Origin: Plantago major
Lineage: Eukaryota > Streptophyta > Magnoliopsida > Lamiales > Plantaginaceae
Direction of reading: 5' to 3'
Assembly (NCBI GenBank): GCA_026545765.1
Contig: CM048839.1
Span: 47,910,677-47,974,676 of the forward strand
DNA length: 64,000 nucleotides
The position numbers were made by a program, and so were the translations under genes. Numbering within the stretch: the first letter of the stretch is position 1; the number at the start of each line of letters is the position of its first letter. Below, piece after piece: positions 10,616 to 21,859 of this stretch. The notes under the pieces are model-generated. The model saw only the letters and a program-made list of their open reading frames with translations, did not search any database and had not been told where the DNA came from.

Positions 10616-11844
10616 TACTATTCAGTGATTCGATATATTCATCGAAATCTCCCTTCTTGCCACGTTCATAATGGTGTTGGTGGTGGCCATAAACGGTCTT
10701 CCCAGAAGCATGGTATCATTGTTCGGGTCTTCGCAGTCCACAATCATGTAATCCACAAGAATATCGAGCCCATTATTTAATCATTATTCGAATAGAAATA
10801 AATTTGCTATCCAAATGAACCACGATTCTTGACAACCAATCGCTCATTTATCTTGAACAAGCAAAAACCCTCCAGCTAAGTAATCACATAACGTACCTTG
10901 CCACAGGTAGTTGTAGTATAGCCATCGGCAACCAGTATGCCGGTTCTTGCTTCCACCATTCCTGTTAAGCTAAGTTTCTTGTAGACGGCGAGTGGCATCA
11001 TATTAATGCTGGCCCCTAGATCCAGGGTTCCTGTGGCTGTTTTCCCTTTGATGACAACATTTATGTTGAAAGCTCTTGGGTCGGGTTTCTTTGGTAGAAT
11101 TGGTTTTACCATTTCCTCTTCGGCAGGAGAGTCTATTTCACACCCGAATGCTGTAGGAGAAGGTTTGAGGTAGTTACCTTGTGTCCCTTCGGGGTTCCTT
11201 TGTCCAGATTCAGTACGGTTTCCTCTCCTGATTCCCGTAACCTTGGCAGCTTCAACAATCATCATAGCTTTCTTGGTGTGACCCGGCAGCTTGTCCTTGT
11301 TCTGTTGCAGTTCCCCTACTTCCTTGGCGATTTGACCAATCTTCAGTTCCATTCCTCTCAAGGTGTTGTCGTTTCTCCTGAAGTTATCCTCAGCCTTGGC
11401 GATAAAGGAATTGGTCCTCGCGGTAAATTCACCCTGCTGCTTCACAAATTTCCCAATGTCTCCCATCTCCTTCATTATGGTATCTATCTTATTTTCCATG
11501 GAGGATGGCTTGAGCAGGTTTTGTGAGGGCCTTGGTGGTGGTGTGGGAACAGGTACCATAGTAGGTGGTCTAGGTGGTAATTCGGGTGGGTTTAAGCTAG
11601 GTCCAGTACGGTATGATAAGAGAGGGTGTTGAGGGATAAAGCTATTTACCGGTTGGTTTCTCGGCCTCCATTTCCTTGACTCTTGCATGTAGTGTGCCTC
11701 TTCCAATGGTGTTGGTTCCTCCGGTTCTTCATCCACATCATCCTTCTTTCCCATCCTTATCTCTATAGCTTCAATCCTCCTACTGATCAGTTTCCAAGGA
11801 GTTTCCTCGATTGCTCTGACCTCCTTAGTAACCACCCTTCTTCC
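10616..11844 (-). pseudogene. Gag C-terminal part and aspartic protease of element B
   Basis: In frame with the upstream gag, separated from it by a UGA at 11845-11847. It has a Pro-rich stretch (ELPPRPPTMVPVPTPPP), a coiled-coil region, then protease: TGTLDLGASINMMPL, with the DLGAS active-site form usual in Athila proteases, followed by VADGYTTTTCGKV. A stop at 10876 interrupts the protease; the ILLGRPF-type end (MLLGRPFMATTN) is still readable around 10660-10720. No zinc knuckle was found. Confidence 0.75.
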
Positions 11845-12693
11845 TCATCCTTTCGGCATAGAGTTCTCACTAAGGTTCTCGCAAACTTCCCAAATCCTTC
11901 TTGGGGGTGCGTCTAGCAGGTTTCCTTGACATGCTCCATCGATGAGTGCTTGGCTGATAGAGTCAATTCCCTTGTAGAAGTTGTTGACCTTGTCAAACAG
12001 CGCATAAGAGTGCATATGGCATCTATCAAGTAGATCCTTGTATCTTTCCCACGCTTCATGAAAGGTTTCTCCGTCAAGTTGGTTGAAGTTTTGGATCTGG
12101 CTCTTCAGGTCGGATGTCTTCTTCAATGGGAAGTATCTGAGCATAAACTTGTTAAAAACCTCGTCCCATGTAGTTAAACTGCACGGCTGTAGTGAGATAA
12201 GCCAGTTCTTCGCCTTGTCCTTAAGGCAACTAGGGAAGACCCTTCTTCTAAGTTGACATTCTGTGAGCCCATTCAGTAGTATACCTCCAACTATTGCGTA
12301 GAACTCCCTCATAAAGTGCATCGGGTCCTCAGATGGGTTCCCGTAGAAGTGTGGTAGCTTGTTCAGATGAGTTCCTTTCAGATCATACTCTCTCACAATC
12401 CTTTCCAGATAGATGCTTGAGGCATGCAGTGTAAGTCTTGGCATAACAAAGTCGCGCATGGGTTTGTCGTCTTCGTTTACTAGTTCCACCCTTGCGTAGT
12501 TATCCCTTCTTCGGTTCTCATCTAACCTCAATCTTTCCTCGGCTATCCTTAGCCTTTCCCGATCCAGCTCTTCCCTCTTAGCTTGGATATCTAGTCGAAT
12601 CTTAAGCAGTTGCTCAAGTTCAGAAGTTGTGACATTCCCAGATGGATTGTCGTTGCTGTTTCCTTCTCCACTCATGTCGCTAGATGATTCCAC
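11845..12693 (-). CDS. Gag, element B (Athila-like)
   Basis: 282 codons from ATG at 12693. An N-terminal charged coiled coil (LEQLLKIRLDIQAKREELDR) precedes the Gag domain: HFYGNPSEDPMHFMREF, LKDKAKNWLISLQP, TWDEVFNKFMLRYFP, FHEAWERYKDLL and VNNFYKGID are the landmarks of the Athila/gypsy Gag family (PF03732). It would form the particle core. The frame is open to a UGA at 11845, after which the same frame goes on into the Pro-rich region, so the original Gag-Pro was longer. Confidence 0.8.
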   Translation of the reverse strand: MESSSDMSGEGNSNDNPSGNVTTSELEQLLKIRLDIQAKREELDRERLRIAEERLRLDENRRRDNYARVELVNEDDKPMRDFVMPRLTLHASSIYLERIVREYDLKGTHLNKLPHFYGNPSEDPMHFMREFYAIVGGILLNGLTECQLRRRVFPSCLKDKAKNWLISLQPCSLTTWDEVFNKFMLRYFPLKKTSDLKSQIQNFNQLDGETFHEAWERYKDLLDRCHMHSYALFDKVNNFYKGIDSISQALIDGACQGNLLDAPPRRIWEVCENLSENSMPKG

Positions 12694-13060
12694 GATGGTA
12701 GTAGGCAGTCTTCGCCTTTCAAGCTTATCTATGTCATCTTTAAGCGGTACTACTGGTGTTCCTGTAGTTCTCCTGCCTTACATAAAGACCAACAGACAAA
12801 CTTTTGCAGATAGATAATACTAAAAAGATAATAAAAATAAATCTAAAATTACGTGTATTTGGATTTTTTAATAAGAAAACAAACTAATACGGGAAATAAA
12901 ATATTTTTGGGTTTTTTTTGCTGCAGAAATCGATTCCACAGGTTTTACGATTTTTTTGGGTTTATGGTATATGTAATTAAAAGACAGTGCGTAAATTAAA
13001 AAGCAAAAGAAAGATTTCATCTTATCTCGGTCGGTCGAAACTTGCTTGAGCGGTCAAGTT
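12694..13060 (-). other. Element B leader without a recognisable PBS
   Basis: This is where a PBS should adjoin the 5' LTR, but no TGGCGCC-type sequence is present next to 13061. The sequence is AT-rich with homopolymer runs. A rearrangement or decay of the LTR-leader junction is likely. Confidence 0.5.
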
Positions 13061-14377
13061 TCAGAGATTTCGTTTTCCATTGTAGAACCTGTAATCCCTA
13101 AACACAATCAAGATTAAATTTATAAGTCGGAAGTCCTCAAATCCACAGTTTATAGCGGAATGTTGACTTGGGATATCGTTCTCCACGGACACTTAGCATA
13201 GGAACAAGCAAATGACGTTTGTAATTGAATGCAGAAAAGTAAACAGATTATTCTCGGACATAATAATTGAATTGCAGTAAACCCTAAATTGCTTTGTTGT
13301 AAATCAATGATGGAAAGGCGTAAAGGTTCCCCAACCTCCCTCTGCTATGCTACTCCCAACTTCCAAGTTAAAATCCTACGCAGTTCCCTCTAAAGACAGC
13401 ATGCCATAATACTATGGTGCTCAAGGCGCAGTCGGCACGAGTACCCCTACTCAGTTCAATGAAACTACTGTGTCACTCAGCTGAACATCACACCACAAAG
13501 GATGAATAGATTTGTATAACCACGATTTACGTCAAATAACTATTCCATTAACATGTCACGGTATGTAAAGAAGTAGCAAAAGTAGAGTTACGGCGGTTCG
13601 CCTTTACAAAAGAAAGTTAGCTACTCATAATAATCTAGAACATGAATAAAAAATCTAAGAAGAAAGGACGAAGAAGCTTAGTCTCTGATGTCTTTGTTGT
13701 GCTGCTTCTAGGGTTTCCTCCTTCTGGGTGCCTGACGGTCAGCGGGTTAGGGTTTCACTTCCCCAAGGACTGGTTCTCTATCAGGAGAGCTGCTTTGTGA
13801 GCTGTGTAGAATTATGAGACCCCTGAGGTCTTATTTATAGGTGAAATCTCGAGCTCAAACCGCCATTATTCAATAAGGAAGGTTTAGGAAGGCGGGCTCT
13901 AGCCTGACAGGCCAGCAGAATAGCCCAGGAAGTTTTCAAAACCTCCACTGCGGTTGCCTGTGGACCGTAGTGGCCCCTTCTATGGTCCCCTGTGGACCGC
14001 AGTCTTCGATTGTTGCAACTTCGAATCTGTTTTCTTCGTTCTTCAATTTCGGGCTTCGTAACTACGTTTCCTCGGAAAGTTGTCTTCTACAAAGTTGTTC
14101 CATCTTCAATTATCTTTGCATCGGTTGGTCGCATGACATGTTTCAACTCCTCGAACTCCGTGCAACGGTCAATCCGGCGTATTCGTTTCCTTGTCCCGAT
14201 TTGGCACAATTATGCCGTTTTGGTGCCTGAAATCGTGCAAATCCTCAAAAACGCGATCATGACCTACAAAAAACACTCAAAGTTGGTAATTGACCATAAA
14301 ACGATACAAATATTGCATCTAGGGCAAAAAACGAGGGTCTAAAAGCATGTTATATCACACATTTCATTGTCACGTCA
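13061..14377 (-). repeat. Element B 5' LTR
   Basis: Colinear with 4942-6251, ending CACGTCA before the C-run. The first ten bases of the other LTR have no clear match here. TATAAATAAG (sense) at 13831-13840 is a good core promoter. Confidence 0.8.
13831..13840 (-). promoter_or_regulatory. TATA box of the B LTR
   Basis: Sense CTATAAATAAG followed by ACCTCAGGGGTC. The same core and following block occur in the element A LTR at 54787-54796. Confidence 0.6.
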
Positions 14378-14417
14378 CCCCCCTAAGTCTTTTACTTTGC
14401 CGTTATCTGGACCAACA
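14378..14417 (+). repeat. Solo SIRE-like LTR, part 2
   Basis: After the C-run the sequence resumes with AGTCTTTTACTTTGCCG and ends TCTGGACCAACA, identical in layout to the end of the D 5' LTR at 36561. CACTA follows as target duplication. Confidence 0.85.
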
Positions 14418-14487
14418 CACTATCTTTTCAAGTACTTGAATTTAAAGATGCTTTGAGCTCCCGTTACAAAATATCCTTATCTAAACC

Positions 14488-15518
14488 TGTTGACCCAAAT
14501 AATTTAATGTGATGATAACAAATAAGTTAAACTAGGTGTTAATTATGTTTCTTTATAATAAGATCAATACATGTCTTAAATTAAAAAGGTATAATTATAT
14601 TTACTATTGTAAGACATTTTTTTCTAATTATCTATTCTTGGAGTTTTGTCTGTTGTGGTTTTTTCATTGCGGGATATTTAAAGAGTTTTAGTGGAGCAAA
14701 ACTACTTTCTTAAAGATAGAAGATGGGAGAAAAAATAGGAACTAAATATCTCATCCAAGGATTCTCCTAAAAAAGTCTAAACAAGAATCTTGAAAGAGTA
14801 TGAAGAGACCAACATTTATTTCCAGACTAATTTAGCGCTTGGAAGCTGTATAAATCAGGAAGAGATACAACTTCTTGAACACAACACAAGTAGCAAATAC
14901 AAAGTGTTGAGCGCATTGTCCTAAATCAGTCTATTTCACTCTATAGACATCCATTCATAAGTTGGTTTTCATCCTTTGTTACTGAGTTTCATGATGGGTT
15001 TTCATCCATTATTAAATTGTATTGTGGATTTCTAAGATCTTGTTAGTGTGTGATAAAGGAGTGGGTTGTTCTCTTTGGCACGAGTCACTTAGTCTAGGTG
15101 GGGATAGCTTAGATGGAGCAAGAAGGAAGGACAAGGGTTGTTGTCTTTGAGTGCTTGCGGGTTGTATGTGTTCTAACAAGGATCTTAGTGGAAGTTAAAC
15201 GCTTGGACAGTGGACGTAGGAACTTTTGTGGCCGAACCACTATAAATCTGGTTTGCTTTATTTACAGCACTGCATCATTACTGAAGTTTGTGAAAAACGA
15301 AATTAGTGTCCTGTTTAAGTTGCAGTTTTTTTGAAGAAACTTTGAACGAAACTTTGACTGAAACGTTGCACAAAACTTTGCATCTCTCTTCCTATCTTTC
15401 TTTCATCATTTCAGAAAAAGTCAGAAAACCTTCTTGAGTGAAATTTTATATTAAAATTGAATCTAGAGCTTGGTTTACTTGGTAAAAGTATAACAACTTG
15501 AGTGCTAAACGATCACTA
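14488..15518 (+). repeat. Possible LTR and leader of a copia element
   Basis: It starts TGTTGACCCAAATAATTTAA, like LTRs of SIRE/Maximus-type elements, and precedes the gag relic in the same orientation. It contains GTGGACGTAGGAACTTTTG followed by GGCCGAACCAC, a wording I associate with such LTRs. No PBS or second LTR was found, so the boundary is uncertain. Confidence 0.4.
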
Positions 15519-16430
15519 ATGGCTTTGTTTAGTAATGACGTTTTTGCAGAAGGTCTTGCACACAACAGGCCACCACTCTTCAATGGAACTGAGTATACAT
15601 CCTGGAAAAACAGAATGAGGGAACACATCATCTCTGTTAATTGGGAGCTGTGAACATTGTTACTGAAAGTCCAATTGTTCCCACCAAAATGATCAATTAT
15701 GTCATGAAACCAAAAGAAACGAAGGAGTACACGGTTGAGGACAAAAAACATCTCACCATGAATGCTAGAGTAAAGACATTAATAAAATGTTCACTGATAC
15801 GAGAAGAATACAACCATGTATGCACGTGTGAGACTGCCAAAGTTATGTGGGATATGTTGCAAGTAACACATGAAGGAACATATCAAGTCAAAGAAGAACA
15901 CATGGAGATAGTGAATCCGTTCATTGCTTTGGGAAAGACGTATTCACAAAGTGACTTGGTGAAAAAGATTTTACGACCTTTACTAAGAGCGTGGAGTCCA
16001 AAGACTACTGCCATAATGGAGGCAAAGGACATCAACAATATGACAATGTCCGAATTGATTGACTCATTAACTTCAGATGAGTTTTCACTTTTGGAGTATG
16101 AAGAGCCTGAAAAGAAGAGAATATAGAATTCAAATCCACTTATGACGAGCAAGTTGATGATGATGATGTCTGTGAGGAAATGGATGATGAGGAAAGTGCT
16201 AATCAAATTGATATGCTGACCAAAAAGCTGAATGCTCTCAAGAATCCACAAACCAAGTTTTACAAACGCAAAGGTGGTAAGTATTTCAACAAGGTTAATT
16301 CACCAAAAGTTCCTTGCTATGAGTGCCACAATACATGTCATATCAGACCTGAATGTTTAAGGCTTAAATGGAACGAGAGATCTGTATCCAAGGGAAAAAT
16401 ACGTGGTATGGCAGCAACCTAGGACGAACA
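15519..16430 (+). pseudogene. Ty1/copia Gag relic with zinc knuckle
   Basis: ATG at 15519 opens MALFSNDVFAEGLAHNRPP, then LFNGTEYTSWKNRMREHI, the start of copia Gag proteins. A one-base loss near 15653 and another near 16120 change the frame. The middle reads NARVKTLIKCSLIREEY, CETAKVMWDMLQVTHEG and YSQSDLVKKILRPL, the UBN2-type Gag core. The last part holds CYECHNTCHIRPEC, a C-X2-C-X4-H-X4-C knuckle for RNA binding. Protease, integrase and RT are absent. Confidence 0.8.
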
Positions 16431-16616
16431 TGAAACGTTTTCGGAAGATGAACATTTCAGACGAAGAAACAGACAAGTACCTCACTTCAATTTTTACTAG
16501 GAAATGTTTATTATACCCTAGCAGTTTTTGTGCTAATATATGTATATTTTCTTACTGTACCAAAGGTAGTAGTTGTCTCCGACTGGAGATGGCTGAAAAT
16601 TAAAGCTCCAGTCTTC

Positions 16617-17483
16617 TTTTTTTTTTTTGTTTTTTTTTTTGGAAAAGGATATTTCATTAATTAAACGTTAACAAGTCTAATAGAGCTACCATGATCCTTA
16701 GCTATTATATTTAGTAGCCACGATGGGCATTTATCCCAAATATAATGCAAAGGCGCTAAATTATTGCTACTACATAATAAGTCTTGAGGAGCATTTTTTC
16801 CAAAAGTTCTTCTATACTTGCTTCCCTAGCTAGATAGTCTGCAACAGTGTTCTCCTCCTGGTATACAAAATGAACTGTTGCATCTGTCATCTGGGCCATG
16901 TGCTTCCTGATATCTTCAAGTATGATTTGCTGCTGTGGTGTAGCTGCAGCCTGCTTATTTAAACATGAAAGAAGAAATTTTTAGTCAGTTTGTATTCCAA
17001 TTGAATTAATATTTGCTTGTCTACATGGTATGAGTCCTTTTTGCAAGGCAAAGATTTCAGCTGCATTGTGATATGTGGTGCCTATAAAAGTTGCGATTGC
17101 TTTTATAAAATCACCATTCTGGTTTCTTATAATGGCTCCTGCTCTCGCATGTCCAGTATTCTGACAGGACCCATCAATGTTCATTGTGTGAGGGTGTACA
17201 GATGGTTTCCATTTACACACGTGGTTTTTTTTGGGTTAACTAGTGTGGGGATGTAGGGCTTTGTTTTCTTGTATCAGGTTTAGATGCTGAAAATGGAAAT
17301 TGGTTGGCTTTATTTATTCATTTCTGAAGATTTTTTTATTTCGATGTTTCCAAATCATCCAACATGTCATGATTGCTTTCAGTTGATGTTCTGAGTTATG
17401 GGATACTTGGAATAGTATATTAGTGAAAGAAATATGTTGGGGTAATTGGTTGTGTGTCCATCGTGAAAGTGCAAGTGTTTGAG
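16617..17483 (-). pseudogene. L1-type LINE ORF2 end: RNase H domain and poly(A)
   Basis: The minus strand reads CWMIWKHRNKKIFRNE, then NIDGSCQNTGHARAGAIIRN, NAAEIFALQKGL and IGIQTD, landmarks of the plant LINE RNase H-like domain (RVT_3). HFVYQEENTVADYLA follows after a stop. A T-run at 16617-16642 on the plus strand is the poly(A) tail. The upstream zinc-finger part lies at 18785-19050, separated by an insertion. Confidence 0.75.
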
Positions 17484-18784
17484 TCAGTGTTTTCACAACA
17501 CTAAGACTGCACTTGAGTCAGTGTTTTCACAACACTAAGACTACACTTTGTAATTGCACTTGAGTTACTATATTTGCCTTTATTCAACTTAACTAGTTTC
17601 CAAGTTGAGTTATCTGATTTAGGACATTAAACAGGTTAGAAAGTACAGGTGTTACGACGGTGTTTTCACAACACCTATTCGAACTGCAGCTTTAGTACTT
17701 GTTCGATATGTTCCTAAATTAACCTTAACCTAGTTCCACGGTTTTAGGTTAATTGTGCAGGTTCAAAGAAGTCAAGGAATTCAGAATTAAAACCTAGAAA
17801 GAGTTCGAAGCCAAGTGGGAAAGAAAATCTGATCAAAGTAGCATTATTTCCTTATTGGAGACCAAGAGAATCTACGACAAAGTTATTGAGGATATATGCT
17901 TAGGAAATCTGAATATTCCAAGTATATTACTGGCGGCTGAAACAAGAAGGAAAGAAATCAAAGATGAAGGAAAGCGTGTAAAGCAAGCATAAAGGAAGAA
18001 ACAATAAGGAAACCAAATCAGCACTTTCCTTATTGAAGAAGAGAGCAAGGGAAATATTTCTAAGAGAAGAATTCAAAGATTCAAGTCAAGATCTTCTGCA
18101 GCAAACAAAAGGAACTTACCATTTAGCGTCTAGGGTTGTAAACCTATATAAGAAGCTAATCGTAGTTCACCCAAAGTACGAGTTCATACAGCCGTTCTGA
18201 GTGTATTCACTGCACGTCCTTGATATTCGTCTAAGCTTCAATCTAGTTGGTGCTAGAGTAGAATTGTGTGTCAATTCAGTAGCTTATTCATCCATAGGTT
18301 GAATTTCTGTAACTAAGTTGTGGATTGTCCTTGTAATTCATTATTGTAGAGAGTTACATTTGCCTTTAAGGCTTGGAAGGTTATAATATATTAACCTTCT
18401 AGAAAATCCAAACTTGGTGTCTTTACTTTCTGCTGTGTACTTATCTTGTTCAATAGATTAGTAGTGTGTTAGAGTAATAAACTGTTCTAGTTATTACTCT
18501 ACTCAATTCAGTATATCGAAGACACTTTGTGATAGTGTTCTTGGGTGTACTGAATACACTAAGTTACTTTTACTTTTCTGCTGTTGCTATTCTGCTTGTG
18601 TGTTTAAATCCTGTAGTTTAAATACACTGTTTCTTTCTGTATCAAAGACACTAAGTAATAGTGCTCCTTGGGTATTTTGATTAGTATAAGTGTTAAAGAG
18701 TGTTTGACTTGTTATATACATTGTTTAATACGGTATATCAAAGATACTACTCTATAGTATTCTTTGGTGTATTGTACACACTTG
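17484..18784. repeat. LTR-like insertion splitting the LINE
   Basis: About 1.3 kb between two LINE fragments that are normally contiguous. It has TGTTTTCACAACAC near the left end, a 36-bp tandem duplication there, TATATAAG at about 18145, and three related motifs (GTAT, CAAAGA, ACT, then TAGTGTTCTTGGGTGTA or similar) at about 18513, 18636 and 18730. It may be a solo LTR; no target duplication could be fixed. Confidence 0.45.
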
Positions 18785-19050
18785 TCTATCCTATACCAAA
18801 TCCCGGTCCGTACATTTTCACATCTGTAAATGTCCGTTAAAACTGGACATTGAAAAATCAAATGATGTATTGTCTTCGATTGGGTTTTACACAGAGCAAA
18901 ACTCAAAAGGTATGATTTTTTGTTTATAGTCTAGCTGATGTTAGTAGTCTATCATAAGTGGCTATCCAACAGATTTTTTTTATTCTAGGTTGGAGGTGTA
19001 ATCTCCATACTTCTTTATGATCGTGGGATCGAACCATGTAATATTATATA
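18785..19050 (-). pseudogene. LINE ORF2 fragment: zinc-binding domain (zf-RVT)
   Basis: The minus strand reads EVWRLHLQPRIKKICWIA, YDRLLTSARL and then FALCKTQSKTIHHLIFQCPV, the W...P.KI....W...RL and C-X2-C...H...C pattern of the zinc-binding region of plant LINEs. Stops interrupt it, and the RT domain is missing. Confidence 0.7.
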
Positions 19051-19087
19051 TTGAGTTTGTGATAATTAATTAAGGTGCATATATATT

Positions 19088-20068
19088 AGGGTGAATTACT
19101 TAAGGTACCCCTTAAATTTGGTTCAATTACAGATTCAACCCCCGATTTGAAAGAATTACATTTTCATCCAAAAAATGACCTAATTTTTTTTCTAATTACA
19201 GATGGGTTCAAAAGTCAAATGGGCGGCTGACATGGAGTTGCTTTATGCTGATGTGGAGGGGAAACTTGGAAATATTCACTAAAATGCCATCCATTATTTT
19301 GATTTTATACTTTCTTTTATTCTCTCTTTTCTTTAATTATGCTAGGTTATAAAGAATTGCAATACAAGTCCTTGGAGAATATCTATTTCTCCATTGGCCA
19401 CCCATGAATTTTCTGAAAATATAAAACAAGTCCTTTAAATTTTAAATCAAATACAAAAATCAATCGAGATTTGAGCGAAGACCGGAGATGTAACGGATTC
19501 GTAAAAAACACTAAATCCCCATTACAACTCCATTAAGCTCCATTTGTAATTAAGCTCCAATGAAGATGTAAATTAAAGCTCCATTGGAGCTTAATATATG
19601 GAGCTTAATTTAAGCTCCATTGGAGCTTCAAAATAGTTCCAATGGAGTGTTTCTGAAGCTCCAACGGAGCTTAATTTAAGCTCCGTTGGAGCTTCAGAAA
19701 TAGCTCCATTGGAGCTTAATTAAAGCTCCATTGGAGCTGCGAAACAGCTCCATGGAGGAGCTGGAATTAAGCTCCGATCGGAGCTATTTTCAAGAAGAAC
19801 AAGAGAAGAAATAGGAGAAGGAGGAAGATGAAGGAAGAACAAGAGAAGAAATAGCAATTTTTTATTCTATCTTTTCTCTATTAATTTTTTAATTTCATTT
19901 TCTTTTAACTTTTTATTATTCATTTGGTCCAAACATTTCCACCTGGACAGAGAGAGAAAGGACATGACAGTGTTGGTCAACGGGTGGGGGGAATGCGTAA
20001 TTGTTTCGAATCCGCGGACTAATTTGTTTCGGGGGCCAATTGCAAGGGGACCATATGTAATTTTTCTT
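19088..20068. mobile_element. Possible decayed terminal-inverted-repeat element
   Basis: The left end (GAATTACTTAAGGTACCCCTT) resembles the inverted right end (AATTACATATGGTCCCCTTG). Pieces such as AACCCCCGATTTG and GCCCCCGAAACA also pair loosely. The palindrome cluster lies inside. No target duplication is evident, so the call is weak. Confidence 0.35.
19520..19795. repeat. Cluster of AGCTCCATTGGAGCT palindromes
   Basis: About eight near-palindromic units of the type AAGCTCCA, T, TGGAGCTT in 270 bp, some with CGG or CAA variants at the centre. Confidence 0.8.
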
Positions 20069-20603
20069 ATCCATATATTATGTAAAGCACAACTTACTAG
20101 ATTAATTCGGTCCTACGTGGAATTTTGTGGAATTAGTTATATTTTAGCCATAATATATTTCATTGTTATTTTTGGTATGTTGACTACATATATAGTTTTT
20201 ATTGAATCTCATATAACTTTATCTCCAAAAATCCGAAAAACATTTTGAACATATATTTGAATTCGTCGTGACAAGACGAATCCATAGACACCAATCTTAA
20301 ATAGTATTAATTAAATAAATCATTTTATTTATTACAATAAAATATAAATTTATTAAATAAGATAAAATGAATTAATGAAAATTAAAAAATAGAGTATTTA
20401 TTAAATAAATTCAATCCTACGTGAAATTTTGTGGAATTAGTTGCATTTTCAACCACTATATCTTTCACTGTTTATCTTTGTATGTTGGGTGCATATAGTC
20501 TTTATTAAATCTAATATAAATTTATCTACAAAACTCCGAAAAATATTTTGAACATATATTTGATTTCACAATGATAAGATGAATCTATAGACACCCATCT
20601 AGA

Positions 20604-20615
20604 CTATTATTATTA

Positions 20616-20669
<54 letters not shown>
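20604..20669. repeat. (ATT)n microsatellite
   Basis: About 20 near-perfect ATT units, which produce an artificial poly-Ile frame on the minus strand. Confidence 0.95.
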
Positions 20670-20670
<1 letters not shown>

Positions 20671-20798
20671 ATAAATCATTTTATTCACTAAAATAAAATA
20701 TAAAGTTATTAAATAAGATAAAATGAAATAATGAAATTTATAGATATTTAGATTTTCAATTATAAATTTTGATTCTACGGTTGAGCAGAGTCCGAATA

Positions 20799-20815
20799 GG
20801 GGGGGGGGGGGGGGG
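20799..20815. repeat. G-run of 17
   Basis: An uninterrupted G tract inside one copy of the GTTGAGCAGAGTCCG duplication; the other copy at about 20999 has only three Gs. Confidence 0.9.
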
Positions 20816-21859
20816 CGAGAATTTTGTTCCATGATGTTGTACCAGGTTAAACATGAGGCTAATGTTTTAGTGCTTGGATTATCAGTTGAGTGTTCTTATA
20901 TAATATAATATATAAAAATGATGGGCTAAATCCACCAAATTCATTCAAATTCCAACCATCCTATGTGAAATTTTGATACGGTTGAGCAGAGTCCGAATAG
21001 GGAGACATATTAGTGTTGTTGCTAGGGATCATGAAGGCAATGTTATTGCTTGGTGAAACTTTTTTTTATGTCTGATGGTTGCTGAAAATGCGGAAGGTTG
21101 GCCACCAAAATTAAGAACTAAATTTGTTCGAGATTTTGAGTGGCTACGTGTAGTAATTGAAAGGAATTGTTCATTGGTGATTAAATCTCTTAAATCGACA
21201 AATGTTAGCTTTGCCCCTTTGTTTCACTTTTCAAAGAAATTCAAGTATTTGATGAAGAATTAAGCTTTTCCAAGTTAAACATGAGGGTAATGTTTTTTAG
21301 CACATAGGTTATCAGTTAAGTGTTCTTATGATGATGTTGGTTTGGTATATTTGTATTATCCACACCAAGATCTTTATGTGGGGCAAGCACATACCACCCC
21401 ATAGGTTATATCGATTAATTATTTTGTCCTCCCATTTCTATTTATCATTAAACATAAACTATATTGTGACATCGCCACTGGAATTTTGTGGAATTAGTTG
21501 CATTTTCAGACAGCATATCTTTCACTGTAGCTTTTTTTTTTTTTTTTGGATGCATATATTGTTTTATAAAATCTCATATAAATTTATAAATTTATATACA
21601 AAACTCTGAAATATAATTTGAACATATATTTAAATTCGTTGTGCCAAGACGAATTCATCTAAATCTTTTCGACTTTATCACTAGCATGTTTTTTATAAAG
21701 TCGGCTAATAATAATATTATCTACTATAATGGTGCACTTAAATACAACTCTACACATATTCTTCTCGAGTTGTTATTTTTTTATTTTATAAGGATCAAAA
21801 TAAATTTGATGCTTCTATTTTTGACAATAGGCTCCACTAGATGAGGTTGGAGTGGTTAC

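Larger units (their letters stand above)
4932..14377 (-). mobile_element. Element B: Athila-like Ty3/gypsy element without RT and integrase core
   Basis: The element runs on the minus strand between two related LTRs and is inserted in the solo LTR's C-run; CCCCC flanks both ends (six Cs at 4926-4931 and at 14378-14383), consistent with a 5-bp target duplication. Sense order: 5' LTR, leader, gag, protease, acidic linker, a short integrase tail, an extra ORF with the Athila-type plant transposon domain, a long 3' non-coding region, PPT and 3' LTR. RT, RNase H and the integrase core are absent, so it would depend on another element. No good PBS is visible, so it is probably dead. Confidence 0.85.
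20100..21650 (+). repeat. Three diverged copies of a repeat of about 190 bp
   Basis: Copies at about 20112-20300, 20415-20605 and 21480-21650 share TTTTGTGGAATTAGTT, CATATCTTTCACTG (or close), AAATCTCATATAA, TTTGAACATATATTTGA and AGACGAATC. Further local duplications: GTTGAGCAGAGTCCGAATAG at about 20781 and 20981, and TTAAACATGAGG at 20846 and 21276. No protein is supported. Confidence 0.65.

Noticed and set aside
19520..19795. CRISPR-like array
   Set aside because: Units are palindromes with irregular spacing in plant nuclear DNA; there are no uniform spacers or cas genes.
20599..20832. 77-codon poly-isoleucine frame
   Set aside because: It is a translation of the ATT microsatellite.
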